Assembly (NCBI GenBank): GCA_020853255.1
Contig: JADYZI010000304.1
Coordinates: forward strand, 1-10,703
Length of the DNA stretch: 10,703 nucleotides
Origin: Acidobacteriota bacterium
GTDB taxonomy: Bacteria > Acidobacteriota > Blastocatellia > Pyrinomonadales > Pyrinomonadaceae
Reading direction: 5' to 3'
Numbering within the stretch: the stretch's first letter is position 1; every line of letters starts with the position of its first letter. Positions 1 to 8,471 of the stretch are shown here, one piece after another. The position numbers and the translations under genes are program-made. The notes beneath the pieces are model-generated. The model was not told the DNA's origin. It did not search any database and worked only from the letters and a program-made list of their open reading frames with translations.

Positions 1-217
1 CATACGAAGGCGCCAGGTCATCGACCAGCCGCGACGGAACGATGCTTCCATCCGGGAATGTCAGATCGTCCCAGTTATTGATGAGCTCTGCCTGTTTAGG
101 GCGTGATTTGCGCTGCGGCTTGATCCCGTCGACCCACGACTCAAAAACCGCCGCCCAGCACGAGGTCGAATAGGTTTGATAAACAAGTTTTGGAAGGGCT
201 TTATAATGCGAATCCAT
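1..217 (-). CDS. Papain-like cysteine peptidase, N-terminal part (cut by window edge)
   Basis: Only the first 72 residues are in the window; the gene runs off the left edge. The start at 217 is supported by a GAGG ribosome binding site 10 nt upstream. Residues 12-24 read VYQTYSTSCWAAV: a glutamine (Q14) six positions before a Cys-Trp pair (C20-W21). This is the same spacing as the oxyanion-hole Gln19 and catalytic Cys25-Trp26 of papain, and the CWAA form resembles the AvrRpt2/C70-type bacterial papain-like proteases. There is no signal peptide or pro-region before it, so it would be cytoplasmic or exported by a specialised route. The catalytic His and Asn would lie beyond the edge. It follows glyA by 74 nt and may be read from the same transcript. 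The fold assignment rests on one motif only. Confidence 0.6.
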   Translation of the reverse strand, partial: MDSHYKALPKLVYQTYSTSCWAAVFESWVDGIKPQRKSRPKQAELINNWDDLTFPDGSIVPSRLVDDLAPSY

Positions 218-221
218 AGTT

Positions 222-287
222 GGTTTTCCTCGATAGCAAAAGATTCTAAGTTCACGCAGATCGAACCTGAGCCTATCGAAGGAAACC
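222..287 (-). promoter_or_regulatory. Hairpin hiding the RBS of the papain-like peptidase gene
   Basis: On the minus-strand RNA, GGTTTCCTTCGATAG (287-273) can pair with CTATCGAGGAAAACC (236-222). Of 15 positions one mismatches and one is a G-U wobble; the loop is 36 nt. The second arm contains the GAGG ribosome binding site of the peptidase gene, whose ATG begins 5 nt downstream at 217. The stem could restrict translation of that gene or stabilise the 3' end of the glyA message. There is no U-run after it, so it is not a standard intrinsic terminator. The pairing is visible; the role is inferred. Confidence 0.45.
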
Positions 288-291
288 GTTA

Positions 292-1590
292 CTATCCCGC
301 TGCGATCCCGCCTTCGCGACTCTGTTTCAATCTGCTTGGATACATCGGAAACTTTGCGGTAATATCTGCAACTCCTTGTCGGACCTTGCCTTTTACCGCA
401 TCGGATTCCGGTTCCACGAGAATAGACGCGATCATTTCGCCAATTTGCCGCATCTCCGCCTCCTTCATTCCACGCGTGGTCAACGCAGGCGTGCCGATGC
501 GAATTCCCGAAGCGGTGAACGGCTTTTGTGTATCGAATGGGATCGTGTTTTTGTTGACGGTGATATGCACGTCATCAAGCGCTTTCTCGGCTGCCTTGCC
601 CGTTATTCCCTTGCCGTCCATATAAACATCGACAAGTAAAAGATGGTTGTCCGTCCCGCCTGAAACAAGCCGCAGTCCGGCGTTTGAGAGAGTTTCCGCC
701 AATGCCTTTGCGTTTGCGATTATCTGCTGCTGATACGTCTTGAAATCGTCACGCAACGCCTCGCCAAATGAAACGGCCTTTGCCGCGATGATATGGACCA
801 GAGGCCCGCCCTGAACGCCCGGGAAAACGCTTCGGTCGAGGTCCTTTGCAAATTCTTCACGGCAAAGGACCAGCCCGCCGCGCGGCCCTCGCAGCGTCTT
901 GTGCGTCGTCGTCGTGACAAACTCGCAATGCGGCACCGGCGAAGGATGCAAGCCGGTCGCAACAAGGCCGGCGATGTGGGCGATATCAGCCATTACTTTT
1001 GCACCTACGCTTCGCGCTATCTGGCCGATTCGGTCGAAATCTATTGTCCTCGGATAGGCCGACGCGCCGCAGATAAGCAATTTCGGCCGGCTTTCTTCGG
1101 CGATTTTTTGAAGCTCATCGTAATCGATCTGCTCCGTCTCTCGGTTCACGCCGTAATCCGCGACCTTATAATTGATCCCCGAAAAATTCAACGGATGCCC
1201 GTGCGTCAAATGCCCGCCGTGCGACAGGTTCATCCCGAGAATTTGATCGCCGTGTTCGAGCGCAGTCAGCAACACAGACATATTCGCCTGTGCTCCCGAA
1301 TGCGGCTGCACATTGGCATGCTCGGCGCCAAAGATCTGCTTCGCCCGATCGATCGCCGCCTGCTCCACCACATCCGCAAACTCGCACCCGCCATAATACC
1401 GCTTGCCCGGATAACCTTCGGCATACTTGTTCGTAAACACAGTGCCCATAGCCTGAAGCACCGCCTCGGATACAAAATTCTCCGAAGCAATAAGCTCCAA
1501 CCCATCAACCTGCCGCCGAACTTCGTCGTCAATAGCATTGCTGATCAACGGATCAGCGTCCGAAATATTTGCTGTGAAAAAATTATTCAT
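292..1590 (-). CDS. glyA: Serine hydroxymethyltransferase
   Basis: PLP-dependent cytosolic enzyme converting serine plus tetrahydrofolate to glycine plus 5,10-methylene-tetrahydrofolate, the main source of one-carbon units for purine, thymidylate and methionine synthesis. The 432-residue product has the usual bacterial length. Landmarks include LIASENF near residue 33, the folate/PLP region [15 protein letters not shown] (54-68), HSGAQANM (97-104), ADIAHIAGL (201-209) and the PLP-lysine motif [14 protein letters not shown] with K231. The C-terminus is complete. The start codon has no clear Shine-Dalgarno and sits 8 nt after the stop of the small upstream gene, so translation may depend on coupling to it. 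The gene is downstream of ligA and a nucleotidyltransferase pair rather than in a folate cluster. The identification is secure. Confidence 0.98.
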   Translation of the reverse strand: MNNFFTANISDADPLISNAIDDEVRRQVDGLELIASENFVSEAVLQAMGTVFTNKYAEGYPGKRYYGGCEFADVVEQAAIDRAKQIFGAEHANVQPHSGAQANMSVLLTALEHGDQILGMNLSHGGHLTHGHPLNFSGINYKVADYGVNRETEQIDYDELQKIAEESRPKLLICGASAYPRTIDFDRIGQIARSVGAKVMADIAHIAGLVATGLHPSPVPHCEFVTTTTHKTLRGPRGGLVLCREEFAKDLDRSVFPGVQGGPLVHIIAAKAVSFGEALRDDFKTYQQQIIANAKALAETLSNAGLRLVSGGTDNHLLLVDVYMDGKGITGKAAEKALDDVHITVNKNTIPFDTQKPFTASGIRIGTPALTTRGMKEAEMRQIGEMIASILVEPESDAVKGKVRQGVADITAKFPMYPSRLKQSREGGIAAG

Positions 1591-1598
1591 TGCGATGA

Positions 1599-1802
1599 TT
1601 AATATGGTCTGTCAAAACCGTATAGCTCCTTAAAAATAAAGCGTTTTCTATCCTCGCCTTTTAGGTCTTTAGGTGCTCTTTCGTCAGCAGCTATTTTTGC
1701 GAGCGAAAATAATCTGCCGCATCGACGAAGTCGCTCTTCTTCGGTAAGCGACATCCAAAACTTCTGCTGCATCGCTCTCATTTCGCGATTCGTATCTTCC
1801 AT
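1599..1802 (-). CDS. Small conserved-looking partner of the nucleotidyltransferase
   Basis: A 67-residue charged protein with no signal peptide or membrane segment. It is probably helical: residues 18-55 hold [18 protein letters not shown] and a basic stretch, and the C-terminus ends [10 protein letters not shown]. The ATG at 1802 has GGGAGG 10 nt upstream and gives a 25-nt overlap with the upstream nucleotidyltransferase gene. Alternatives are an in-frame TTG at 1820 and a later ATG at 1781 that would overlap the upstream stop as ATGA. The pattern 'LTEEER...LF..AK...F.ELYG' resembles small proteins I recall beside nucleotidyltransferase-like genes in other bacteria, but no function is established to my knowledge. 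Overlap with the partner points to stoichiometric, coupled production. It may be half of a toxin-antitoxin-like pair; this is inference. Confidence 0.7.
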   Translation of the reverse strand: MEDTNREMRAMQQKFWMSLTEEERLRRCGRLFSLAKIAADERAPKDLKGEDRKRFIFKELYGFDRPY

Positions 1803-2347
1803 TCCGAAAATGCCTCCCAAACGTCGTGCAGCCCGTAGGTCTCAATATCGCGATCTAACTTATCTACATCTACACCCGATTCTATCAGGTTTCTTATATC
1901 TTTGAACTGGAGTTCTGAATAAGAATCTTTCGCCCAGTCTAATTTCGAGAGAATTAGGTCGTGTTTGCCGATTACGTAAAACTCCACGCCTCCAAGGCTG
2001 GATAGTCTTCGCCGCTCAAACTTTTGGGTTTCCAGTAAATTTGGTTTCCTTATGATGAAATCGACCTTTATTCCCGTTTCCATATTCAGTACGTTAAACA
2101 TCGACTTCCGATCTTGGGCGCGGCTGATTGATTGCTCATCGACATAATAGTCCCCTGAAAATCGCCTTTCGAAACGAGACGAATCTCGCTTAGATATCTC
2201 GATTATCATGTCAATATCCATTGTCGTTCGGGCTGTCGCGTATGTACTCATCGCAACCGAGCCAGTAACCATGTAGAGAATGTCGAGATCATTCAGCCTG
2301 ATAACGACATCCCGCAGGGTCGTGAGCATTTCATCGAGTTCCGGCAT
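1778..2347 (-). CDS. Nucleotidyltransferase-fold protein (MNT/AbiEii/DUF6036-like)
   Basis: A 189-residue protein with the hallmarks of the minimal nucleotidyltransferase fold: the glycine-serine motif GSVAMSTY (29-36), then TTMDIDMII with two metal-binding aspartates (D44, D46), and a third acidic position in KVDFI (D96). The C-terminal part (VIGKHDLILSKLDWAKD, then a helix pair) resembles small NTase families found in AbiE-like and other toxin-antitoxin contexts. All three acidic residues are present, so it is probably active on some NTP or dNTP; the target cannot be told from sequence. I chose the ATG at 2347; a TTG at 2365 in the same frame is possible, and neither has a strong ribosome binding site. 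It starts 84 nt after the ligA stop and overlaps the next small gene. Its codon use looks AT-richer than ligA and glyA, which would fit transfer. Confidence 0.75.
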   Translation of the reverse strand: MPELDEMLTTLRDVVIRLNDLDILYMVTGSVAMSTYATARTTMDIDMIIEISKRDSSRFERRFSGDYYVDEQSISRAQDRKSMFNVLNMETGIKVDFIIRKPNLLETQKFERRRLSSLGGVEFYVIGKHDLILSKLDWAKDSYSELQFKDIRNLIESGVDVDKLDRDIETYGLHDVWEAFSEWKIRIAK

Positions 2348-2431
2348 AATCCGATTATTTCCCAAAACTGCGACTCATTCAATTACTCAGCATTCTGACC
2401 CGAACAACTATTTTCGGCCTTATATTTCTGG

Positions 2432-4799
<2,368 letters not shown>

Positions 4800-4806
<7 letters not shown>

Positions 4807-5036
4807 TCCTCTTTCGGCAATGATAAAGCCGCCATTTGTACGATCGCAGGGTCAAGCTTGGCCCGTTCCTTACTATAATATTCGTTCAACCTTCTCGTGA
4901 TCTCGTCGTCATCAAGTTCCTCTCCAAGTTTTTGAACGCCCAACGCGAAAACTGCACTCCTCGAGATTTGAAGTTTCTTAGCCAGACGCTCGCTGAGATT
5001 GAATATCTCACCTGGTACCGAAATTGCTGTTTTCAT
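4800..5036 (-). CDS. mazE: MazE-like ribbon-helix-helix antitoxin
   Basis: A 78-residue protein. The N-terminal half (residues 2-38) has a short basic strand KTAISVP followed by two helices (FNLSERLAKKLQ, SRSAVFALGVQKL), the layout of a ribbon-helix-helix DNA-binding dimer. The C-terminal half (EITRRLNEYYSKERAKLDP onward, ending LSLPKEEW) is acidic or amphipathic, like the segment that wraps around MazF. It would neutralise MazF and repress its own promoter. The frame stays open upstream to 5210, but the true start is the ATG at 5036: a well-formed promoter and an 18-bp palindrome lie directly upstream, and the extra upstream residues look noncoding. There is no Shine-Dalgarno; the message appears leaderless. 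It precedes mazF with a 7-nt overlap. Confidence 0.88.
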
Positions 5037-5042
5037 GCAGTC

Positions 5043-5071
5043 AGTATAACTTTGGTTATACCGCGGGTCAA
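5043..5071 (-). promoter_or_regulatory. mazE promoter, sigma70-like, apparently leaderless
   Basis: On the minus strand TTGACC (5071-5066) is followed after exactly 17 bp by TATACT (5048-5043), close to the TTGACA/TATAAT consensus. Six bases separate the -10 box from the mazE ATG, so the transcript should begin at or within a base of the start codon. That agrees with the absence of a Shine-Dalgarno there. This promoter probably drives mazE, mazF and ligA, and perhaps the genes beyond. Confidence 0.75.
5044..5061. promoter_or_regulatory. Palindromic operator, probable MazE binding site
   Basis: GTATAACCAAAGTTATAC (minus strand) is a perfect inverted repeat with 7-bp arms and a 4-bp centre. 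It fills most of the -35/-10 spacer and overlaps five bases of the -10 box, where a bound ribbon-helix-helix dimer or tetramer would block RNA polymerase. Position and symmetry fit the autorepression known for MazE-type antitoxins; binding itself is inferred. Confidence 0.7.
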
Positions 5072-5089
5072 TCCTGTCACCGGTGGACT

Positions 5090-5186
5090 GGAAGACACGA
5101 AATGCAGCCGTTCGCACGGAGTAAGGGCGAAAACCGGACCACAAAACGCACGGAATGAAGGCGCGAAGCATCACGAATATAAGAAT
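5090..5186. repeat. Possible dispersed-repeat remnant upstream of mazE promoter
   Basis: The stretch between the mazE promoter and the end of the DUF1801 gene has no coding signal. It holds phrases such as CACGAAATGCAGCCG and GGCGCGAAGCATCACGAAT that resemble intergenic repeats I recall from acidobacterial genomes. This is recollection, not a search; no second copy occurs in the window. Confidence 0.25.
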
Positions 5187-5207
5187 CCACCCGCTAACGC
5201 GAGGTGG
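5187..5207 (-). terminator. Weak hairpin over the DUF1801 stop codon
   Basis: CCACC-CGC (5187-5194) pairs with GCG-a-GGTGG (5199-5207) around a TAAC loop, with one bulged base. The stem overlaps the TAG stop at 5194-5196. On the minus strand the stem is followed by ATTCTTATATTC, which is AT-rich but not a true U-run, so termination is only plausible. The phrase could also be a dispersed repeat. Confidence 0.3.
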
Positions 5208-5664
5208 CACTGACAGAAAAGGCTTGTTCGTAGATGTCGATCCATTGCCGCGGTGTCATTTGGCGGGCCAATTCTCCGATCAGTGCTATGGGCACGTCCT
5301 CAGCCTTCCTGAAGCGCAGGCAGGACTTGCCCATATCGAGCTTTTTTGAAGAATGCTTCGGCCATGCGTCCTTAAACCATTCAAGCACGGGCCGCGACGA
5401 ATAGAGGCCCATGTGATAAACGGCAATGTGGTTCTTTTGCGAGGCGATAGAAATGAAAGGGAGCGGCAATTTTGGATCGCAATGGTAACCGGCTGGATAG
5501 ATCGTGTGCGGCACGACCCAGCCGGGCATGCCGTAACCCATTACCTCCTGGAAACCTTTCGGAATGTTCTTGTTTATGACCTTCCGAAGTTCGGACATGA
5601 TCCCTTTCCTGTCATCGGACAAACTGGTGAAATACTCGTCTGGGGTCGTCGCACTTGATCGCAT
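5194..5664 (-). CDS. DUF1801 (YdhG-like) domain protein
   Basis: A 156-residue soluble protein. Features typical of the DUF1801/YdhG-like alpha/beta fold are an N-terminal helix (PDEYFTSLSDDRKGIMSELRKVI), the core strand motif EVMGYGMPGW (40-49), then LPFISIASQKNHIAVYHMG (67-85), a tryptophan-rich helix (EWFKDAWPKHS) and KLDMGKSCLRFRKAEDVP (108-125). Biochemical function of the family is not settled; related folds include frataxin-like proteins. The start is well defined: ATG at 5664 with GAGG 6 nt upstream. It follows the methyltransferase gene by 21 nt on the same strand and is probably cotranscribed with it. No predicted membrane segment. Confidence 0.88.
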   Translation of the reverse strand: MRSSATTPDEYFTSLSDDRKGIMSELRKVINKNIPKGFQEVMGYGMPGWVVPHTIYPAGYHCDPKLPLPFISIASQKNHIAVYHMGLYSSRPVLEWFKDAWPKHSSKKLDMGKSCLRFRKAEDVPIALIGELARQMTPRQWIDIYEQAFSVSATSR

Positions 5665-5685
5665 AGTTTTCCTCGTTCGAGGATA

Positions 5686-6939
5686 TTAGCGCACGATCAG
5701 GCCGTTTAGCAGCGCTTCAAGTCGTTGTTCGCGAATATCGAACAATGACATTATTTCCCGGACCTGCCGAGCGGCTTCAGAACTCTTTTCTGTTGTGCGC
5801 TTTACGGCGGTTATCATATTGTTTTTCGGCGTGTGTTCGGTCGGCACGAATTCGAAAACTTTTGTGGAATAGCCCTCGCGTTCGAGCAGCAGCGACCGAA
5901 TGCCGTCGGTTATCGTCTCGGCGGTGCGTTCGAGCATTATGCCGTGTTTTAGAATGCCCGCGAGTATTTCGGGCGGCTTCATCTGCCTCCTGACCTGCTT
6001 ATGACAGCATGGGGCGGCAATAATTATAGAAGCGTTTTCCGCGATGCCTTTGTACAATGCGTCATCGGTCGCGGTGTCGCAGGCATGGAGCGCGATCAGG
6101 ATGTCGATGCCGGCCGTGTCAAGATCGGCGATCTGGCCTTGGATGAATTTGAGCCCTTCGAATCCGCCGGCGGTCGCGATCTCATTGCATAGATCGACGA
6201 GCTCACGGCGTTGCTCGATCCCGGTCATTTGTACCGACGGCTTATTAGCGGACCCAAGCTTGTTGACAAGATGATCGTAGGCGGCAAAGGTGAGATAGCC
6301 TTTACCCGAACCCATGTCCGTGATGCGTAATTCTTCTTTATTCTTGATCGGCGACGCGTCTATCAGGGCCGCCAGGATCTCGACAAATTTATTTATCTGC
6401 CGCCATTTGTCCTGTTGGCTGGGCTTGATCTCGCCTTTATCGTTGGCTATTCCCAGAGCTTTCAGATAAAAAACATTCGGGTCAATGAGCGTCTTCTTCT
6501 GTCGGTCGTGAGATGTCGAGGCAGGCTTCCTGGCGGATGCCTTTCCCATCACAAGCCGCGAGTTTCGCTTGCCGATCATCAATTGAAGATCTCCGCCGGC
6601 CGTGAACAGGTGCGCGTTCCTGAATCCGGATGAGAGATGCCGTATGATCTCCGCCGGGCCATCCTCAAATGTGAAATTCTTTACAATATCGCGGGTCAGG
6701 AACCGCGACTGGAACATCAACCGCGGCCCGTGCTTTGCTTCGACAACACGGACAATTATTTTTTGCAGACCATGCTCGTCGCCCTTATAATTGCTTAGAA
6801 CCAGTTTTATGAACGTATTGTCCGCAAGGCTGACCTGGGCCGCGGTCACAAGTTTTTCGATATTCTCTTCCACGAGTTTTTGAGAGGCAATTTCTGAGGG
6901 TAACACAAATGGAAACTGTACAAGCAAAACGGGACTCAT
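5686..6939 (-). CDS. Class I SAM-dependent methyltransferase (METTL25/Methyltransf_32-like)
   Basis: A 417-residue protein with an N-terminal domain of unknown role (about 1-150) and a C-terminal Rossmann methyltransferase domain. Motif I is ITDMGSGKGYLTF (206-218); the acidic loop GIEQ (240-243) would bind the SAM ribose. LHACDTATDDAL (284-295) and APCCHKQVR (309-317) are hallmarks I associate with the METTL25/RRNAD1 (Methyltransf_32) group. The substrate is unknown; RNA or protein is plausible. The 5' end is uncertain. The ATG at 6939 has no ribosome binding site and overlaps the divergent DinB-like gene by 31 bp; in-frame GTGs at 6906 and 6873 would avoid overlap but also lack a good site. 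The domain assignment is firm, the start is not. Followed after 21 nt by the DUF1801 gene. Confidence 0.9.
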   Translation of the reverse strand: MSPVLLVQFPFVLPSEIASQKLVEENIEKLVTAAQVSLADNTFIKLVLSNYKGDEHGLQKIIVRVVEAKHGPRLMFQSRFLTRDIVKNFTFEDGPAEIIRHLSSGFRNAHLFTAGGDLQLMIGKRNSRLVMGKASARKPASTSHDRQKKTLIDPNVFYLKALGIANDKGEIKPSQQDKWRQINKFVEILAALIDASPIKNKEELRITDMGSGKGYLTFAAYDHLVNKLGSANKPSVQMTGIEQRRELVDLCNEIATAGGFEGLKFIQGQIADLDTAGIDILIALHACDTATDDALYKGIAENASIIIAAPCCHKQVRRQMKPPEILAGILKHGIMLERTAETITDGIRSLLLEREGYSTKVFEFVPTEHTPKNNMITAVKRTTEKSSEAARQVREIMSLFDIREQRLEALLNGLIVR

Positions 6940-7391
6940 CCGAAAAGACGTTTGTTGAATCGATAGCGTATCTTCTTCGCGAAACTTTTGAAGGCTCGCC
7001 AGAGGGACAGCCGAGCGCTTATCTTGACCGCGGCATCGGATTTTTTAATACGCTTGCCGGAATCAACTCTGCCTCCGCATCGCGCGAATTTCACGGTACG
7101 ACCATCGCCGCGCAGACCGAGCACGCGAAATTTTACCTTGACCGCCTGTGCGAATTTCTAAATGGCCGGACCGAGCGGGTCAATTGGGAAGATAGTTGGC
7201 TGATCGAAACGGTCAGCGAACCGGAATGGGACGCACTGCGCCAAAGCGTTAGACGTGCCTACGAAAATGCGCTCCGCTGCCTGGCCGAAGACCGCGATTG
7301 GACCGAGATCAATGCGGGCATGGCAATCGGTTTGGTCGCCCACTCTGCATATCATCTTGGGGCGATCCGACAAATCGGAAAAGAAGCATAG
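6909..7391 (+). CDS. DinB-like four-helix-bundle protein
   Basis: A 160-residue soluble helical protein. The DinB/YfiT-type metal triad is visible: H72 in AAQTEHAKFYLDRL (67-80), and H145 and H149 in AHSAYHLGAIRQI (144-156), the conserved C-terminal HxxxH. Members of this superfamily include bacillithiol- and mycothiol-dependent transferases and many of unknown activity; nothing here shows which thiol or substrate is used. The start is supported by GAGGG 8 nt upstream of the ATG at 6909. The gene is divergent from the methyltransferase, and their 5' ends overlap if that gene starts at 6939. The stop codon at 7389 directly abuts the first copy of the CCACAGAT repeat, so the downstream cassette inserted at, or wrote, the very end of this gene. 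Confidence 0.85.
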   Translation: METVQAKRDSSEKTFVESIAYLLRETFEGSPEGQPSAYLDRGIGFFNTLAGINSASASREFHGTTIAAQTEHAKFYLDRLCEFLNGRTERVNWEDSWLIETVSEPEWDALRQSVRRAYENALRCLAEDRDWTEINAGMAIGLVAHSAYHLGAIRQIGKEA

Positions 7392-7420
7392 TCCACAGAT
7401 GGACACAGATAAACACGGAT
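7388..7420 (+). repeat. CCACAGAT repeat, direct copy 1
   Basis: Begins ATAGTCCACAGATG, identical over 14 bases to copy 2 at 7464, and continues with a CCACAGAT/ACACAGAT/AACACGGAT rhythm. It overlaps the stop codon of the DinB-like gene. It lies outside the copy 2/copy 3 pair that brackets the GxxExxY gene. Confidence 0.85.
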
Positions 7421-7430
7421 GGAAGAGGAT

Positions 7431-7450
7431 GGGGAAAAGGGAGTTTCCCC
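7431..7450. repeat. Perfect 7-bp hairpin between repeat copies
   Basis: GGGGAAA (7431-7437) and TTTCCCC (7444-7450) are exact inverted copies around a 6-nt loop. No T-run follows on either strand, so it is not a convincing terminator. It sits between the two direct repeat copies and may be part of the same repeat family. Confidence 0.5.
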
Positions 7451-7463
7451 TCGGGCGGTAAAA

Positions 7464-7505
7464 ATAGTCCACAGATGAACACAGATCAAGATGATAAACA
7501 CTGAT
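7464..7505 (+). repeat. CCACAGAT repeat, copy 2, carrying the GxxExxY start codon
   Basis: Shares ATAGTCCACAGATG with copy 1 but has about 9 extra bases (CAAGATGAT) before AAACACTGATG. The ATG at 7491, used by the GxxExxY gene, lies within that extra piece, so the repeat supplies the first codons of the gene. Confidence 0.85.
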
Positions 7506-7922
7506 GAAGGCAGCGAAAACGAATTACTGGCAAGTTTATTCAGCGACGCGTCGATGAAATTACCTCCGTCCGAGGTTACAGAAAAGATAATTGGCTGTGC
7601 TTTTAAGGTCAGCAATACCCTTGGCTGTGGATTCTTGGAAAAGGTCTATGAGAACGCTCTCGCGTATGAATTGCGGAAGCTAGACTTTCGCGTCGTTCAA
7701 CAGCAACGAGTCGATGTGTTTTATGATGACGTACGCGTAGGGTATTATGATGCGGATATAGTTGTCGAAGGCTGCGTTATCATTGAAGTGAAGACAGTTC
7801 GAGCCTTGGACGAAGCCCACAAGGCACAGTGCCTGAATTACCTTAAAGCAACGGGAATCCGGCTAGGCCTATTGTTAAACTTTGGCTCCCCCCGTGTTGA
7901 GATCAAGCGACTTGCCCTTTAG
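7491..7922 (+). CDS. GxxExxY protein (PD-(D/E)XK nuclease-fold family)
   Basis: A 143-residue protein of the GxxExxY family (TIGR04256/PDDEXK_3 type). The naming motif is GFLEKVY (47-53: G47, E50, Y53), inside KIIGCAFKVSNTLGCGFLEKVYENAL. The nuclease-like core follows: DADIVVEGCVIIEVK gives an acidic strand (D87/D89) and the E99-V100-K101 triplet of a PD-(D/E)XK site. A conserved tail includes AQCLNYLKATGIRLGLLLNFGSP (112-134). The fold predicts a metal-dependent nuclease, but no member has a settled function that I know of. The start at 7491 lies within the flanking repeat; M22 is an alternative start that leaves the domain intact. Inverted CCACAGAT repeats bracket the gene, a situation typical of this family in environmental genomes. 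Confidence 0.92.
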   Translation: MINTDEGSENELLASLFSDASMKLPPSEVTEKIIGCAFKVSNTLGCGFLEKVYENALAYELRKLDFRVVQQQRVDVFYDDVRVGYYDADIVVEGCVIIEVKTVRALDEAHKAQCLNYLKATGIRLGLLLNFGSPRVEIKRLAL

Positions 7923-7925
7923 AAA

Positions 7926-7964
7926 CATCGGTGTCCATCAGTGGATATCTGTGTTTATCTGTGG
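7926..7964 (-). repeat. CCACAGAT repeat, inverted copy 3 downstream of GxxExxY gene
   Basis: Read on the minus strand this begins CCACAGATAAACACAGAT and ends CACTGATGGACACCGATG, matching copies 1 and 2 in the opposite orientation. With copy 2 it forms the terminal inverted repeats of a unit of about 500 bp that contains only the GxxExxY gene. Confidence 0.85.
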
Positions 7965-7984
7965 TGTTTTTTTAACTTGAATTT

Positions 7985-8401
7985 ATGACCAGCTTATTTC
8001 ATCTCGCCTTTCCGGTTAATGACATTGAAGCCGCCCGTGAATTTTATGGCGGTGTGCTCGGCTGTCCGGAGGGACGCAGTGCAGAACGCTGGGTCGATTT
8101 TGATCTTTACGGCCATCAGATCGTTGTCCATCTGGCCGAGAACGGCGCCGGAGTAAAAGCGAGCAATCACGTTGACGCCGACGATGTTCCCGTGCCCCAT
8201 TTTGGTATCGTGCTGCAGATGGACGCGTGGAAGCAACTGGCGGAAAACCTCAAAGCCAAGGGCGTAGAATTCATCATCGAACCAAAGGTCCGCTTTGCCG
8301 GCGAACCTGGCGAACACGGGACAATGTTCTTTCTCGACCCAAGCGGTAACGCTCTTGAGTTCAAGGGCTTTGAAGACCTGTCGCGGGTTTTTGCGAAATG
8401 A
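7985..8401 (+). CDS. VOC-family protein (glyoxalase/dioxygenase fold)
   Basis: A 138-residue single-chain vicinal-oxygen-chelate protein with two beta-alpha-beta-beta-beta modules. Candidate metal ligands are H6 (LFHLAFPV), H72 (VPHFGIVL) and E125 in [15 protein letters not shown] (115-129), the usual VOC C-terminal strand. [12 protein letters not shown] (20-31) matches the first-module helix-loop. Substrate cannot be deduced: glyoxalase I, extradiol dioxygenase and resistance proteins share the fold. The ATG at 7985 has no clear ribosome binding site; it starts about 20 nt after inverted repeat copy 3. The cassette insertion probably separated this gene from its original upstream DNA, and its expression may now depend on a signal in or near the repeat. 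It is convergent with the dehydrogenase gene. Confidence 0.9.
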   Translation: MTSLFHLAFPVNDIEAAREFYGGVLGCPEGRSAERWVDFDLYGHQIVVHLAENGAGVKASNHVDADDVPVPHFGIVLQMDAWKQLAENLKAKGVEFIIEPKVRFAGEPGEHGTMFFLDPSGNALEFKGFEDLSRVFAK

Positions 8402-8471
8402 CGGCAGGTGCCGGCCTTAAACACAACAACACAATGAGAAGTGCCAAATGCCGCGCAGTTGGACCCGATAG

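Noticed and set aside
61..255. Minus-strand frame of 64 codons near the left edge
   Set aside because: It is out of frame with the peptidase start at 217, which has a better ribosome binding site and the papain motif.
176..625. Plus-strand open frame opposite the end of glyA
   Set aside because: It lies antisense to the confident glyA frame and has no ribosome binding site or recognisable domain.
793..1602. Long plus-strand open frame of 269 codons over glyA
   Set aside because: Antisense shadow of a GC-biased gene; arginine/isoleucine-rich product with no motif.
1591..1616. TTGACA before glyA as a -35 box
   Set aside because: No acceptable -10 element lies 16-18 bp downstream; the bases are the last codons of the small upstream gene.
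5037..5210. N-terminal extension of mazE in the same frame
   Set aside because: It would place the promoter and operator inside the gene, and the extra residues do not resemble an antitoxin; the ATG at 5036 is the natural start.
7388..7505. CRISPR-like array suggested by repeated CCACAGAT text
   Set aside because: Only two direct copies, unequal lengths, degenerate sequence and no cas genes; the inverted third copy fits cassette boundaries instead.
8404..8415. CGGCA-GG-TGCCG hairpin after the VOC gene as a terminator
   Set aside because: The stem is only five pairs with a too-tight loop, and no T-run follows.
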